Notes: generated from the sequence alone by a model not told the origin. Positions 43,072 to 52,410 are shown, counted from the stretch's first letter. The stretch is DNA of 64,000 bases from Pseudoalteromonas phenolica (GCF_005876835.1 NZ_PPSW01000011.1:108814-172813); one strand, 5' to 3'. Translations and numbers: made by a program.

Positions 43072-44157
43072 ATGTCGAGTGTTGTGATTTATTGTCGTAG
43101 TGGCTTTGAAAGTGATGCCGCAGCTGAAATTAACCATCATGCAGCCTTACAAGGTGTTGCAGGCTATGTAAAAGCCAAACCAAATACCGGTTATGTGAGC
43201 TTTGAAACTTATGCAGCAAGCGATGCCGAATTGCTCATTAAGAAAATCGATTTTCAAAGCTTGGTATTCGCAAGACAGTGGTTTGCAGGTGTATTCGTCA
43301 GCAAAATGTCGATAGAAGATCGCGTCAGTGAAGTAAAAGCCGTAGTGGCTGACTTTCCACTGTGCGGTGAATTGCGTGTAGAAACCCCAGACACCAATGA
43401 AGGCAAAGAGCTTTCAAAATTCTGTAAGAAGTTTTCAACGCCGCTTGCGAAAAGTCTAGAAAAGCAAAATAAACTGACTCGTGCAGTGAAGAAGAACCGC
43501 CCTGTATTACATGTGATGTTTTTAGCAAACGACACGGCATTTGTGGGTTACTCTTTTCCGAGTAATAACTCGCCTTTCTTTATGGGTATTCCGCGTCTAC
43601 GTATGCCAAGTGATGCACCGAGCCGCTCGACGTTAAAATTAGACGAAGCCTTTCATGTTTTTGTGCCACCAGAAGAAATGGAACAGCGTGTTCAACCAGG
43701 TATGCGTGCAGTTGATTTAGGTGCGTGCCCGGGCGGTTGGACTTACCAACTTGTGCGCCGAGGCATGTTTGTCGCTGCTATCGATAACGGCCCGATGAAT
43801 CAGAATTTAATGGATTCAGGTCAAGTGAAGCACTTCAGAGAAGATGGCTTTAAGTATTTACCAGAAAAGCGCAATAACACTTGGTTAGTATGCGATATGG
43901 TAGAAAAGCCAAAGAAAGTAACAAACCTAATGCTAGATTGGATGGTAAATGGTTTTGCTAGCGAGTTAATCTTTAACCTAAAGCTACCCATGAAGAAACG
44001 CTTTGAAGAGGTGTATCAGTGCCTAGAGTTAATTCGAGAAGAGTTACCTAAGTACGAGATTGAGTATACTTTGCAAGCCAAACATTTATACCATGACCGT
44101 GAAGAGATCACAGTACAAGTGCAAATACACAAGATCCCACAAAAACTGTTCAGCTAA
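43072..44157 (+). CDS. rlmM: 23S rRNA (cytidine2498-2'-O)-methyltransferase
   Basis: Methylates the ribose of C2498. It has an N-terminal THUMP-like domain and a Rossmann-type methyltransferase domain with LGACPGGWTYQLVRRG. The frame opens at TTG 43060; the ATG at 43072 (MSSVVIYCRSGFES) fits the family and gives 361 residues. Confidence 0.95.
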   Translation: MSSVVIYCRSGFESDAAAEINHHAALQGVAGYVKAKPNTGYVSFETYAASDAELLIKKIDFQSLVFARQWFAGVFVSKMSIEDRVSEVKAVVADFPLCGELRVETPDTNEGKELSKFCKKFSTPLAKSLEKQNKLTRAVKKNRPVLHVMFLANDTAFVGYSFPSNNSPFFMGIPRLRMPSDAPSRSTLKLDEAFHVFVPPEEMEQRVQPGMRAVDLGACPGGWTYQLVRRGMFVAAIDNGPMNQNLMDSGQVKHFREDGFKYLPEKRNNTWLVCDMVEKPKKVTNLMLDWMVNGFASELIFNLKLPMKKRFEEVYQCLELIREELPKYEIEYTLQAKHLYHDREEITVQVQIHKIPQKLFS

Positions 44158-44186
44158 CGTTTAATGCAGTTTTTATAAAAATAATA

Positions 44187-44219
44187 AAGCCCTGACTTAT
44201 TCAAGTTCAGGGTTTTTTT
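44187..44219 (+). terminator. Terminator of rlmM
   Basis: CCCTGA plus CTT pair with AAG plus TCAGGG (one bulge), followed by seven T. Confidence 0.8.
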
Positions 44220-44237
44220 GTATTTGAAGCTTAGGTT

Positions 44238-44447
44238 ATACCAATCCGCAATAACACTTAACCATTTTGAGGGATTAAACCTGATGATAGCTGCGTTAAA
44301 TATCTCTCATTTAGAACAACTAAATAACGAAATATTTGCCTTGCCTACATGGATGTAGGTACCTCAGCGTTAGCAGGACGCGTGAGCGGTGCTACCAACA
44401 AGGTTTTCTTGCCTCAAAATAGACCTCTTAGTTAAGCGGATTGGTAT
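44238..44447. mobile_element. MITE-like repeat, copy 1 (210 bp)
   Basis: Bounded by ATACCAATCCGC (left) and GCGGATTGGTAT (right), perfect 12-bp terminal inverted repeats. Internal sequence is shared with the copies at 59962 and 60596, including CATTTTGAGG, GATAGCTGCGTTAAA and AAGGTTTTCTTGCCT. This copy has an extra block of about 48 bp carrying the palindrome CTACATGGATGTAG. No open reading frame. It ends 4 bp before the sirtuin stop codon. Confidence 0.85.
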
Positions 44448-44451
44448 TATT

Positions 44452-45177
44452 TTAGCGCGAGATATACTCTTGGGCTGTCATAGCAAAGTACTCAACCTGA
44501 GAATGTAAAATATGAGTCGGGTTCGGGTCGACTACTTCTACTGGAATGTTGTTATGGCGGGCGATTTCTAATGCCATATTGGTGATATTGACGCTAAACG
44601 AAGTCCCCATAAACACCATTTTCTCAGCGTCTAGCATCTGCTGTTGCGCTCGGCTGATTTCGTATAATTCAGTGTAGTATTCATCAAACAGCAGCACATA
44701 AGGTTTTAATGATTCATTTAAAATTGGCCCATTTTTACCTATTTTAAATAACTCAAGCAGCGAGCTTTCGAGGTTTGCCTCATCCACCTCATCCCAAGGG
44801 GCTTTAATACGCTCAACATCATCGCCTTGGTGATGAAATAAAGTGACTTGATCTAATCGACCATGTATTGAAATGTAATCTGGATTACCAGCTTTACCAT
44901 CTAAGCCGTCTATGTTTTGTGTGATCAAGGTTTTGTCGGCAAGCCAATGATGCACCTTATTAGGCCCGTGGTGGCGGTAAGTAGCAAAACGGTTGTAATA
45001 CCATTTTAAAAACTCACCAGGGTTGTGCATGTACATATCACGGGTCGCCATTTGTTGTGGCGTATAGTTGCGACTACCAATCGTCCAAAAACCATCTTCA
45101 CCACGAAAGGTGGGAATACCACTTTCAGCACTGACGCCTGCGCCAGTGATGTATAAAGTTTTGTCAGTCTTCGTCAT
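44452..45177 (-). CDS. Divergent Sir2 NAD-dependent deacylase-like protein
   Basis: 241 residues with the Sir2 Rossmann motifs: TGAGVSAESGIPTFRG (NAD binding), TQNIDGLDGKAG and the catalytic-type histidine in SIHGRLDQV, then GTSFSV. There are no cysteines anywhere, so the usual zinc ribbon with four Cys is missing. It might still be an NAD-using deacylase or hydrolase, but structural change is implied. It lies 11 nt after the spermidine-synthase-like gene, probably in one operon. Confidence 0.85.
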   Translation of the reverse strand: MTKTDKTLYITGAGVSAESGIPTFRGEDGFWTIGSRNYTPQQMATRDMYMHNPGEFLKWYYNRFATYRHHGPNKVHHWLADKTLITQNIDGLDGKAGNPDYISIHGRLDQVTLFHHQGDDVERIKAPWDEVDEANLESSLLELFKIGKNGPILNESLKPYVLLFDEYYTELYEISRAQQQMLDAEKMVFMGTSFSVNITNMALEIARHNNIPVEVVDPNPTHILHSQVEYFAMTAQEYISR

Positions 45178-45188
45178 TTGGTTTACTC

Positions 45189-47189
45189 CTAAAGTGCTGA
45201 CATCAAGTTGCTGTAATCATCGCGCCAAATAAATGTTGGTTTTTGATTTGGCCAAAGGCTTTGAAGATGCTTAAAGCTTTCAATTGCCTGCTCATCAAAG
45301 GTTAAAGTGACCCAGTGTGTGTTGTGCTCATGCGCTTGCTTGGCTTTTGTTTCAAAGAAATGCACTTTGAGTTTCAGCTCGTCAGCAAGGCCGCGCATGA
45401 GAGGCGTGAGATCTAAATGACTATTAGAGATATGTATTGCTAAAACGCCATGTTCTTTAAGTTGCGATAAATATAACTGCATGGCTTCAAGCGTTAACAG
45501 GTGCATAGGAATGGCATCGCCACTGAACGCATCTAAGACAAGGGCGTCAAATCGGTTTGCTTGGCCTTGCTCTTTTTGTTTTTGAAGTTGTACTCGGCCA
45601 TCACCAACCACATATTCAATCTGAGCTTTACTGTTATTTAAGTAGCTAAAGTGACTTTGTGCCGTTGCCACAACATTTGGGTTTAACTCGTAAAACGTAT
45701 AGTTATCACGATGCTTACCATAAGCTGCCAGCGTACCTGCACCTAAGCCGATAAAGCCCACTTGCGCACCGTTGGCTTGACTGTTGAGTAGTTGAGCCAC
45801 CGCTGTTTCAAAGCGGTAATAACTTTGTGGCTGGCCTCGTAAGTAAGTGGGTTCAATGATCTCAGTACCATGAGAAGTGGTGCCATCAATTAAGCGACGT
45901 TCCATTTGCCCATTGACAGACACTTCTTTGACCGACAATAAGCCATAAAAGTTACGCAATCTCAATGTGTCATGGTTGGTAAATTGGCTGTTTAGCCAGA
46001 TAAAAGTCGGGGCAAGTAATACTAGTACGCCGCTAGCTACAAGCACCATGTTACGGCTTTTTGCAAACTGCTCTGTACTTATTATAGAATAAATGAAAAG
46101 CGCCAATACAAGCCCTAAAGCCAGAGGGTACTCATAAAACAAAGTAAAAACCTTTGGCGCGATGAAAGTAATCGCTGCAGTGCCTAAAGTCCCACCTAAA
46201 GACATCATTAAATAAAACTGCGTCAGTTTGGACTGATGCGGTTTGGTCTTCTCAAGCTCGCCATGGCAGATCATACAGGCACTGAATAACACGGTTGAAT
46301 AGAGCACAATTTGACTGAGTAAATCGAGTTGGCTGCCAATAAAGAACAGCATCAATCCAATAAAACTACTGAATGCGAACACCGCCAGCCAAAACCAGCG
46401 TTGGTAAATTTTAGCTGAGTGAAAACATAGAATAAACGTCAGTAAATAGAGTGATAAAGGCAGCAACCATAAAAAAGGAATAGGCGATACATTCTGTGTC
46501 ATCGCGCTGGTGGTTGCCGTTAGCATGATCACTCCACAGGCACTGAGCAATAGCCACAAAGGCAGACGCTTATCCAGTGTCGAAGTACTTTCATTTGATT
46601 GCACCTGAGTGTAATTGTTTTGTTTAAGTGCTAAGCCAATAAAACCTGAAAATAATAAGACAAACACGCCATAAACAAGGCTCCAAGCCCAAGATTGTGC
46701 TGACAGTGTTAGCCAAGGTTCAAATACAAACGGGTAACTGAGTAGCGCTAAAAAAGAGCCAATGTTTGAGTAACTATAGAGTTTGTACACTTTGCTGTTG
46801 AGGGATTGAGATTGCCAGCTTTGTAATAATGGCGAAGTTGCAGCAAGCACAAAATAAGGTAGACCTACGCTCAGTGCAAGTTTAAGTAACAAAGCGAACT
46901 CTGGAGAAGCTTGTTCCTTAATATCACTATCAGATAGACCTAAAGGTAAAGCGAGTAAGCTAACGAGTAAGAGACTCAAGTGCACAATTTGCTGTTTTTT
47001 TATATCAAGAAATTTAACCAGCAGGTGTGCATAGCAATAGCCAGCGAGTAAAAAGGTTTGAAAAAACAGTAAGCAGGTTGTCCAAACTTGTGCGCCACCA
47101 CCAAACACGGGCAGTAAAGATTTAGCTAACAATGGCTGAACTTGAAATAACAAGAAAGCACTTATGAATATCACAACAGTGGCTAGCAT
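45189..47189 (-). CDS. Membrane protein fused to spermidine-synthase-like domain
   Basis: 666 residues. The first 400 carry about twelve membrane helices; the last 240 form a spermidine-synthase/methyltransferase-like Rossmann domain with GLGAGTLAAYG, YELNP and LDAFSGDAIPMHL. Such fusions are common in bacteria and are called fused MFS/spermidine synthase, but the product made is not established. Transcribed toward the sirtuin-like gene. Confidence 0.85.
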   Translation of the reverse strand: MLATVVIFISAFLLFQVQPLLAKSLLPVFGGGAQVWTTCLLFFQTFLLAGYCYAHLLVKFLDIKKQQIVHLSLLLVSLLALPLGLSDSDIKEQASPEFALLLKLALSVGLPYFVLAATSPLLQSWQSQSLNSKVYKLYSYSNIGSFLALLSYPFVFEPWLTLSAQSWAWSLVYGVFVLLFSGFIGLALKQNNYTQVQSNESTSTLDKRLPLWLLLSACGVIMLTATTSAMTQNVSPIPFLWLLPLSLYLLTFILCFHSAKIYQRWFWLAVFAFSSFIGLMLFFIGSQLDLLSQIVLYSTVLFSACMICHGELEKTKPHQSKLTQFYLMMSLGGTLGTAAITFIAPKVFTLFYEYPLALGLVLALFIYSIISTEQFAKSRNMVLVASGVLVLLAPTFIWLNSQFTNHDTLRLRNFYGLLSVKEVSVNGQMERRLIDGTTSHGTEIIEPTYLRGQPQSYYRFETAVAQLLNSQANGAQVGFIGLGAGTLAAYGKHRDNYTFYELNPNVVATAQSHFSYLNNSKAQIEYVVGDGRVQLQKQKEQGQANRFDALVLDAFSGDAIPMHLLTLEAMQLYLSQLKEHGVLAIHISNSHLDLTPLMRGLADELKLKVHFFETKAKQAHEHNTHWVTLTFDEQAIESFKHLQSLWPNQKPTFIWRDDYSNLMSAL

Positions 47190-47373
47190 GCAGAGCCTTT
47201 TCTCTTTGGAAAATTAATTATTGCGCACTTTAGAGTGTTGTATTCATAGATGCAAATGGAGTTTAACTGCTTATAACCCGAGCAATGTTAATTGTCTTTT
47301 ATAAATGATATTTAATCTCATTTTCTTAAACAGGTACTTTAATATGTATATGATATAAGGTAACATTTGTGTT

Positions 47374-47386
47374 GTTATATTATCTC
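47374..47386 (+). promoter_or_regulatory. Possible Zur-type operator before the AztD-like gene
   Basis: GTTATATTATCTC matches 10 of 12 defined positions of the gammaproteobacterial Zur core GTTATAnTATAAC. It lies 14 bp before the ATG. The zinc-binding character of the gene product supports this, but by-eye matching of an AT-rich site is weak evidence. Confidence 0.35.
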
Positions 47387-47399
47387 TCTGGTGTTTTAG

Positions 47400-48716
47400 A
47401 TGAAATTAAAATTATTAAGCAGTGCAATCTTATTAGCCATGCTAAGTGGCTGTGGTAATAGCAGTAAAGTTGAAGAAATCACGCCGACTGAACAAGTCGA
47501 TCAGGGTTCAGGTGAAGGTTCGGGCGAAGGCTCTGGTAGCGATCATGAGCATGAAATTGAGTATCCACTAGGCCGACTTGCTGTTTCATTTGCTGATGAA
47601 AGTGATGTATCAGTTTATGACCTTACAAACAATGAACTATTAGAAACAGTTACTTTAACTAACCCTGTTTCTGCACTTTATGCGAGCCCGGAAGGTCGCT
47701 ATGTGGTTGCTATTCAGCGTGATCATAACCATGTTGAATTTATTGATGGCGGTATTTTCTTAGAAGCCCATGATGACCACTTCCATCTAGAACAAGAAGA
47801 TGTCCAGGCTGTGAGCTTTGAATTAACAGAAACAAAGCCAACGCATTATGTACCAGGTGGTGAGCATGCATTGGTATTCTTTGACGGTGACAAAGACACT
47901 CAAGCAGATGCAGGTTTTGCTTTAATTTCAGATGAAGGCATTACTGAAGCAAAAATTGATGCTCATCATGAATTTAATACTTTCATGCATGGTACCGGTG
48001 AAATTCGTGGTGAATATGTAATTTCAACATTACGTGATGCTGATGCCGAAGGCACGTTACCAGATCAAATTGCATTATTTGAGCTGCATGATGATCACTT
48101 CCATCAAGAGCAAGAATTTGAACATAAGTGCTCAGGTCTTCACGGTAGCGTTCAAACAGAAGAGTTTGTCGCTTTCGGTTGTACCGATGGCATCGTTGCG
48201 ATTGAAGAAGAATCAGAAGTATTTACTTCAAAGCACATTGCTTATCCAGAAGGTTTTCCAGAAGGTGTTCGTATAGGTAAATTTATTGGTCACCCTGAAA
48301 ACCACACTGTGATTGGTTTATCTCGCGTAGGTCCTTACTCAGTTAACTTAGAGACTGGTGAAATCAAAGCTTTTGCATGGCAACCAGAAGGTGTTGAAAA
48401 GTATCTTGCATACGCAGGTAATGCTAAGACAGGTAATGCATTAGTGTTAGATGACCAAGGTTACTTAAATATTTTCCATGGCGAACACGAGTGGGAAAAT
48501 GAAGCACGTATTCAAGTGCTAGAAGGAATTGAAGAGGGTGCTACAGCTAAGATCATTGCAAACATGGCGCACCACATTGTGTATGTCGCTTATGGTGAGC
48601 ACCTTTATGCGGTAGACACTGAAGCAAAAACAAGCACTGAAATTCAGCATTTTGATAAGCCAATCGCGAACCTTACTTGGGTAGGTGCGTTTGAAGCTGA
48701 AGAGCATGATCACTAA
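47400..48716 (+). CDS. AztD-like zinc-binding beta-propeller lipoprotein
   Basis: 438 residues with signal peptide and lipobox LSGC (Cys about 18), a Ser/Gly/Glu linker, then a repeat-rich beta-propeller-like body. Metal-binding histidine clusters occur as SDHEHE near the N terminus, HDDHFH twice and EEHDH at the C terminus. This resembles AztD, a periplasmic zinc chaperone for AztC-type ABC importers, but no aztABC genes are near and this one is lipid-anchored. Zinc handling is inferred. Confidence 0.75.
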   Translation: MKLKLLSSAILLAMLSGCGNSSKVEEITPTEQVDQGSGEGSGEGSGSDHEHEIEYPLGRLAVSFADESDVSVYDLTNNELLETVTLTNPVSALYASPEGRYVVAIQRDHNHVEFIDGGIFLEAHDDHFHLEQEDVQAVSFELTETKPTHYVPGGEHALVFFDGDKDTQADAGFALISDEGITEAKIDAHHEFNTFMHGTGEIRGEYVISTLRDADAEGTLPDQIALFELHDDHFHQEQEFEHKCSGLHGSVQTEEFVAFGCTDGIVAIEEESEVFTSKHIAYPEGFPEGVRIGKFIGHPENHTVIGLSRVGPYSVNLETGEIKAFAWQPEGVEKYLAYAGNAKTGNALVLDDQGYLNIFHGEHEWENEARIQVLEGIEEGATAKIIANMAHHIVYVAYGEHLYAVDTEAKTSTEIQHFDKPIANLTWVGAFEAEEHDH

Positions 48717-48734
48717 TTAAACTAGACTCCCACT

Positions 48735-48766
48735 AAAAATGGCGACCAATAGGTCGCCATTTTTTT
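48735..48766. terminator. Bidirectional terminator between the AztD-like gene and cysZ
   Basis: ATGGCGACC and GGTCGCCAT form a 9-bp stem flanked by A and T runs. It serves the two convergent genes. Confidence 0.88.
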
Positions 48767-48789
48767 ATCGAAGTTTAAACTACACAGAG

Positions 48790-49536
48790 TTAAACTTCGC
48801 GATAGTTCTTACGATAATTTTCAACCCATAGCTTGGTTGCGCCACATACCGCAACAGGCATTACGATCAAGTTTACGAAAGGAATTGAGGTGAGTACGAA
48901 TACTGCAAAACCAAACCCGTACGATAACCCCTGTTCGCTTTTTAGGTCGTCTTTCATTTGCTTGAAATGAATCTTGTGATTATCAAAAGGATAGTCGTTG
49001 TACTGTACGTTGTACATCCAACAGGTAAATAGCACCCACATGATTTGCCCGAATACAGGGAGTATCCAAAGTAAAATAAAGAAACCAATTGCCCTAGGAA
49101 GATAGTAACAAAGCTTAGTCCACTCTCGTCCAAGCATACGCGGTACATCTTTTAAGGTATCAGACAGCTTATCGTCATTGATAGGTTGGTCTGTTAAATA
49201 GAGTTCAACTTTTTCACTGAGTAAACCATTAAAAGGTGCGGCAATGAAATTGGTTATCACAGTGAAAACCATGGAGTAGGAGAACAAGATCACTAAGATA
49301 GCAATCGGCCACATTAGCCATTCAAGCCAACTCAGCCAAGATGGTAGCAAGTTGTTGATGTATTCAAAGCCTTGGACTAACCAATCATATAAAAAGAATA
49401 AAGAACCGCCGAATAGCAAAACGTTAATAAACAATGGAATAAATACAAAGCGCTTTAATCCTTTTTGGGTTATTAACGAAAACCCAGCAATGAAATACTC
49501 AATACCTTTGCCTAACTGCACAACTAGCCTCAACAA
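48790..49536 (-). CDS. cysZ: Sulfate transporter CysZ
   Basis: Inner-membrane sulfate permease family (EI24/CysZ). The 248 residues show about four long hydrophobic segments, and family blocks FIAAPFNGLLSEKVE and SYGFGFAVFVL. In E. coli cysZ lies by zipA-ligA; here it is near the smc-zipA-ligA cluster on the opposite strand. Confidence 0.93.
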   Translation of the reverse strand: MLRLVVQLGKGIEYFIAGFSLITQKGLKRFVFIPLFINVLLFGGSLFFLYDWLVQGFEYINNLLPSWLSWLEWLMWPIAILVILFSYSMVFTVITNFIAAPFNGLLSEKVELYLTDQPINDDKLSDTLKDVPRMLGREWTKLCYYLPRAIGFFILLWILPVFGQIMWVLFTCWMYNVQYNDYPFDNHKIHFKQMKDDLKSEQGLSYGFGFAVFVLTSIPFVNLIVMPVAVCGATKLWVENYRKNYREV

Positions 49537-49636
49537 TTATATGTACACGTTTTTAGTATAAAGTGTTCCAGAGACAGCGACTAGCGCTTATGGTAACAAA
49601 CTATGTCAAAGTGGAAGCTTGCGATCAGCAATAAGG

Positions 49637-49933
49637 TTATTTAGGTAATTCAACGTTGTAACGTTTTGCATACCATAAAAAAAAGGGCAGCTCGATGACT
49701 GAGAAGCTTACCAAGGTAAACCATACCCAGTTAACTTCAGTGAAAACTAAAGTGAAAGTTTGAGAGGAGCCCATGTACACAGAGCCGACGACAAACAAAG
49801 AAATCACCGATGCAATTAAATCTTGTAGAGAGATCTTCTTAAAGTCATTGCCCGCATATTTTGGGTTTGCATAAAAGTAGGCAACAAATAGAACAATAAA
49901 ATTAATCGCGATAATTGCAAATTCAGGTGTCAT
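49637..49933 (-). CDS. Small three-TM hypothetical protein
   Basis: 98 residues with three membrane segments (about 4-20, 38-55 and 70-88) and short charged loops. No family recognised. Transcribed in the same direction as the TonB-dependent receptor upstream, but separated by about 130 bp with a possible terminator. Confidence 0.65.
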   Translation of the reverse strand: MTPEFAIIAINFIVLFVAYFYANPKYAGNDFKKISLQDLIASVISLFVVGSVYMGSSQTFTLVFTEVNWVWFTLVSFSVIELPFFLWYAKRYNVELPK

Positions 49934-50008
49934 AGTCGATAAGCTGTTTAATAAAAACGCGAATAGTGTAGCGTTATGCGGATCTACTGTCCAAATAAAA
50001 GAAAGGAA

Positions 50009-50034
50009 AAAGGCGAGTAAAGTAACCCGCCTTT
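50009..50034 (-). terminator. Possible terminator of the TonB-dependent receptor gene
   Basis: AAAGGCG and CGCCTTT form a stem with a longer loop; on the minus strand a short TTCC stretch follows. It lies 27 bp after the receptor stop. Confidence 0.5.
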
Positions 50035-50060
50035 GTGTTAGCTCAAGCTTTTAATAGCGA

Positions 50061-52133
50061 TTAGAAAGTATAAGTCGCTGAAATACCGAAAGTACGAGGG
50101 TCAATAATACCGGCGTTGCCATATGGGTCACGGGCATTTGCAGGGGAACGGTGAGTTACAGCTTGTCTATCTAACGCATTATTCACGAATACATTGAATA
50201 GCCAATTCTCCAATTCATAGTTGGCATGCACTCGAACCAAAGAGTAGTTACCCGCTTTCTTTTCTGGTTCATTCGTAAATGTCCCAAAAAACTCATCAAC
50301 ATAATTACCAGAAAGACCGACATTGAAGGCATCATTAACCCAATACTTTACACCTGCATTGGCGGTGATTTTGGGTGCTGAGTTGAGCTCTTTGCCATCT
50401 AAGTCTTTGAAGGTTTCAGTGCCATCTTTCATTTCAGTCTCAAGAAGACCTAGACCACCGGTCACTTGTACATTGTCAGAGAGCATTGCAGACACTTCTA
50501 ACTCAAGTCCATAAGTATCAACACGCGCTAGGTTATCAATATTTCTGTTAGGGCCTACAGCTTGATAGCCCTGGTAGGCATTAAAGAACACATTGGCACT
50601 GAAGTTAACATTGCCCTCATTCAGTGAGCTTCTTAGGCCAGCTTCGTAGGTGTTCACATATTCAGCATCGTAATAATAGTACTGCTGCGTCATCCAGTTA
50701 AAAGCACCACCGGCAGAGTTATAGCCTCGGCGTGCACTGATGTTTGCGGTATGTTGTTCATTTATCTTGTATTGCAGAACCACTTTAGGTAAGCGAATAG
50801 TATTTTCTTGATCAAGTATAGAGCGAGAGCGGTGAACCAGTTGTTCACCTTCCATCGCATTTTCTATGTAATCACGGAACTGTGATTCTTGTTCTACACG
50901 TAGACCTGAGATCACACTGAATTGCTCATTGATGTTGTAACTGACTTCACCATAGATTGCGCGTGAGTCACTACTGTCGTTACCTTGATATAAGAAGCCT
51001 GTATGGCTTTGGTAATCCTGCTCTCGCTCAAAATAGGCCAGGCCAATAAAACCCTTAAGCGCTGCATCACCTAAACCAAAGTTGTACTTACCATCAAAAG
51101 TCACATTCTTTTCATTCATAATCAGTAGCTGATTTCTCGCTTCAACTAATTCGTATGAATTAAAGCCCCACCTGTGATCCATATATGCCCACAACACATC
51201 GACGCTGCTGTCTTTATCAATTGTGTAGTCGACATTTAATTTTGTTGTGCGTGTATCTGTGTCCATATTTCTTTCGAAATTTGGTACGAAGGCCCAAGGA
51301 TCGTCATTTCTAAAATAACGACGGCCTGAGTTGCCTTCTTCACTGTTGCTGTCGAAACTTAGCATAGTAGAAAACCCTTCAAGGGCTTTTGGCTTCCACA
51401 ATAGCTTAGTGCCATAACGCGTGGTTTTGAGTTTGTCTAAATCAAATTCAGGGTCGTGGGTTGGGTGAATGATGCTGTTATCATAATCATTACCCTGAAG
51501 ACCTTGCGCTGTGAACCTAAATGCTAATTCATCTTCAATAATAGGGCCTGATGCCATCACAGAAGTATCAATATAATCACTTTGATTACGGTATCCAAGT
51601 CTACCTGCAGCTTCCCAATCAAAACTTGGATCTTTGGTTTTGATGAAGATCATGCCACCAATGCTGTTTCGGCCATTAGTCGTTGATTGAGGGCCTCGAA
51701 ATACTTCGATTTGTTCTACGTCCCAGATACCTGAGTCACCGGTTAAGTCAGCCATATAAGGTTGGTAAATGCCATCAACTAAAATTGAAACACGGCCCTT
51801 AGCACCCCCTGTTACACCATTAAAGCCTGCGGCAGCACCATTACCTGATACACCACGAATGTCAGGTAAAGCGCCTGGTTTAACAACCACATTGGCAATT
51901 TCAGAGACTGCTGAAGTAACGCTTAAATGAGTCAATGTTTTAAGTAATTCTTCATTGATTACTGACACAGAAGAAGCGGTATCTTTTAAAGTTCTATCAG
52001 CTTTTTCACCCATGATAACAATGGTTTCCATTGATTCATGAGCTGTGTTGTCATCTTCAGCGAATGCAGCTGTATTTAAAAACGCACAAGATAGTGAAGC
52101 TGCAATTAAGTGCTTGGTAAACTTCTTAGACAT
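50061..52133 (-). CDS. TonB-dependent outer-membrane receptor
   Basis: 690 residues: signal peptide (about 1-25), TonB-box-like ETIVIMG, plug domain (about 50-165 with DIRGVSG and VEVFRGPQST-type EQIEVFRGPQS), and a 22-strand barrel ending in aromatic F (FGISATYTF). It imports a siderophore or similar ligand. Start with AGAGG upstream. A Fur-like box next to the -35 suggests iron control. Ligand not identifiable; no biosynthetic genes nearby. Confidence 0.93.
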   Translation of the reverse strand: MSKKFTKHLIAASLSCAFLNTAAFAEDDNTAHESMETIVIMGEKADRTLKDTASSVSVINEELLKTLTHLSVTSAVSEIANVVVKPGALPDIRGVSGNGAAAGFNGVTGGAKGRVSILVDGIYQPYMADLTGDSGIWDVEQIEVFRGPQSTTNGRNSIGGMIFIKTKDPSFDWEAAGRLGYRNQSDYIDTSVMASGPIIEDELAFRFTAQGLQGNDYDNSIIHPTHDPEFDLDKLKTTRYGTKLLWKPKALEGFSTMLSFDSNSEEGNSGRRYFRNDDPWAFVPNFERNMDTDTRTTKLNVDYTIDKDSSVDVLWAYMDHRWGFNSYELVEARNQLLIMNEKNVTFDGKYNFGLGDAALKGFIGLAYFEREQDYQSHTGFLYQGNDSSDSRAIYGEVSYNINEQFSVISGLRVEQESQFRDYIENAMEGEQLVHRSRSILDQENTIRLPKVVLQYKINEQHTANISARRGYNSAGGAFNWMTQQYYYYDAEYVNTYEAGLRSSLNEGNVNFSANVFFNAYQGYQAVGPNRNIDNLARVDTYGLELEVSAMLSDNVQVTGGLGLLETEMKDGTETFKDLDGKELNSAPKITANAGVKYWVNDAFNVGLSGNYVDEFFGTFTNEPEKKAGNYSLVRVHANYELENWLFNVFVNNALDRQAVTHRSPANARDPYGNAGIIDPRTFGISATYTF

Positions 52134-52259
52134 TATGAGATCCTCTCAATAATTTTTGGATATAGGTCGGCTTTCCTACCGATACTTGGTATGGATGCGC
52201 ATGCCGAGCTCGTCGAGTTGACTGTTGAATATATAAGTGCAGAGAATTCAACGGCGGGG

Positions 52260-52288
52260 ATTATAGGTACAAGCTCATTAAATGTAAA
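52260..52288 (-). promoter_or_regulatory. Sigma-70 promoter of the TonB-dependent receptor gene
   Basis: On the minus strand TTTACA, a 17-nt spacer and a perfect TATAAT. It leaves a 5' leader of about 120 nt before the ATG. Confidence 0.75.
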
Positions 52289-52303
52289 TGCAAATAATTA
52301 TCA
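52289..52303 (-). promoter_or_regulatory. Fur-like box
   Basis: TGCAAATAATTATCA matches the 7-1-7 Fur consensus TGATAATnATTATCA at 12 of 14 positions. It directly abuts the -35 of the receptor promoter, a place where binding would block RNA polymerase. Confidence 0.65.
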
Positions 52304-52410
52304 GTAGTAACTATTTAGATCAAAACAAGCAGTTCTGACGCTGAACGGTCGCAATCTGTTTGTGTTTATAAATATCAGGTATAATCTCGAACGTCTTTTG
52401 TGGGGTAACT

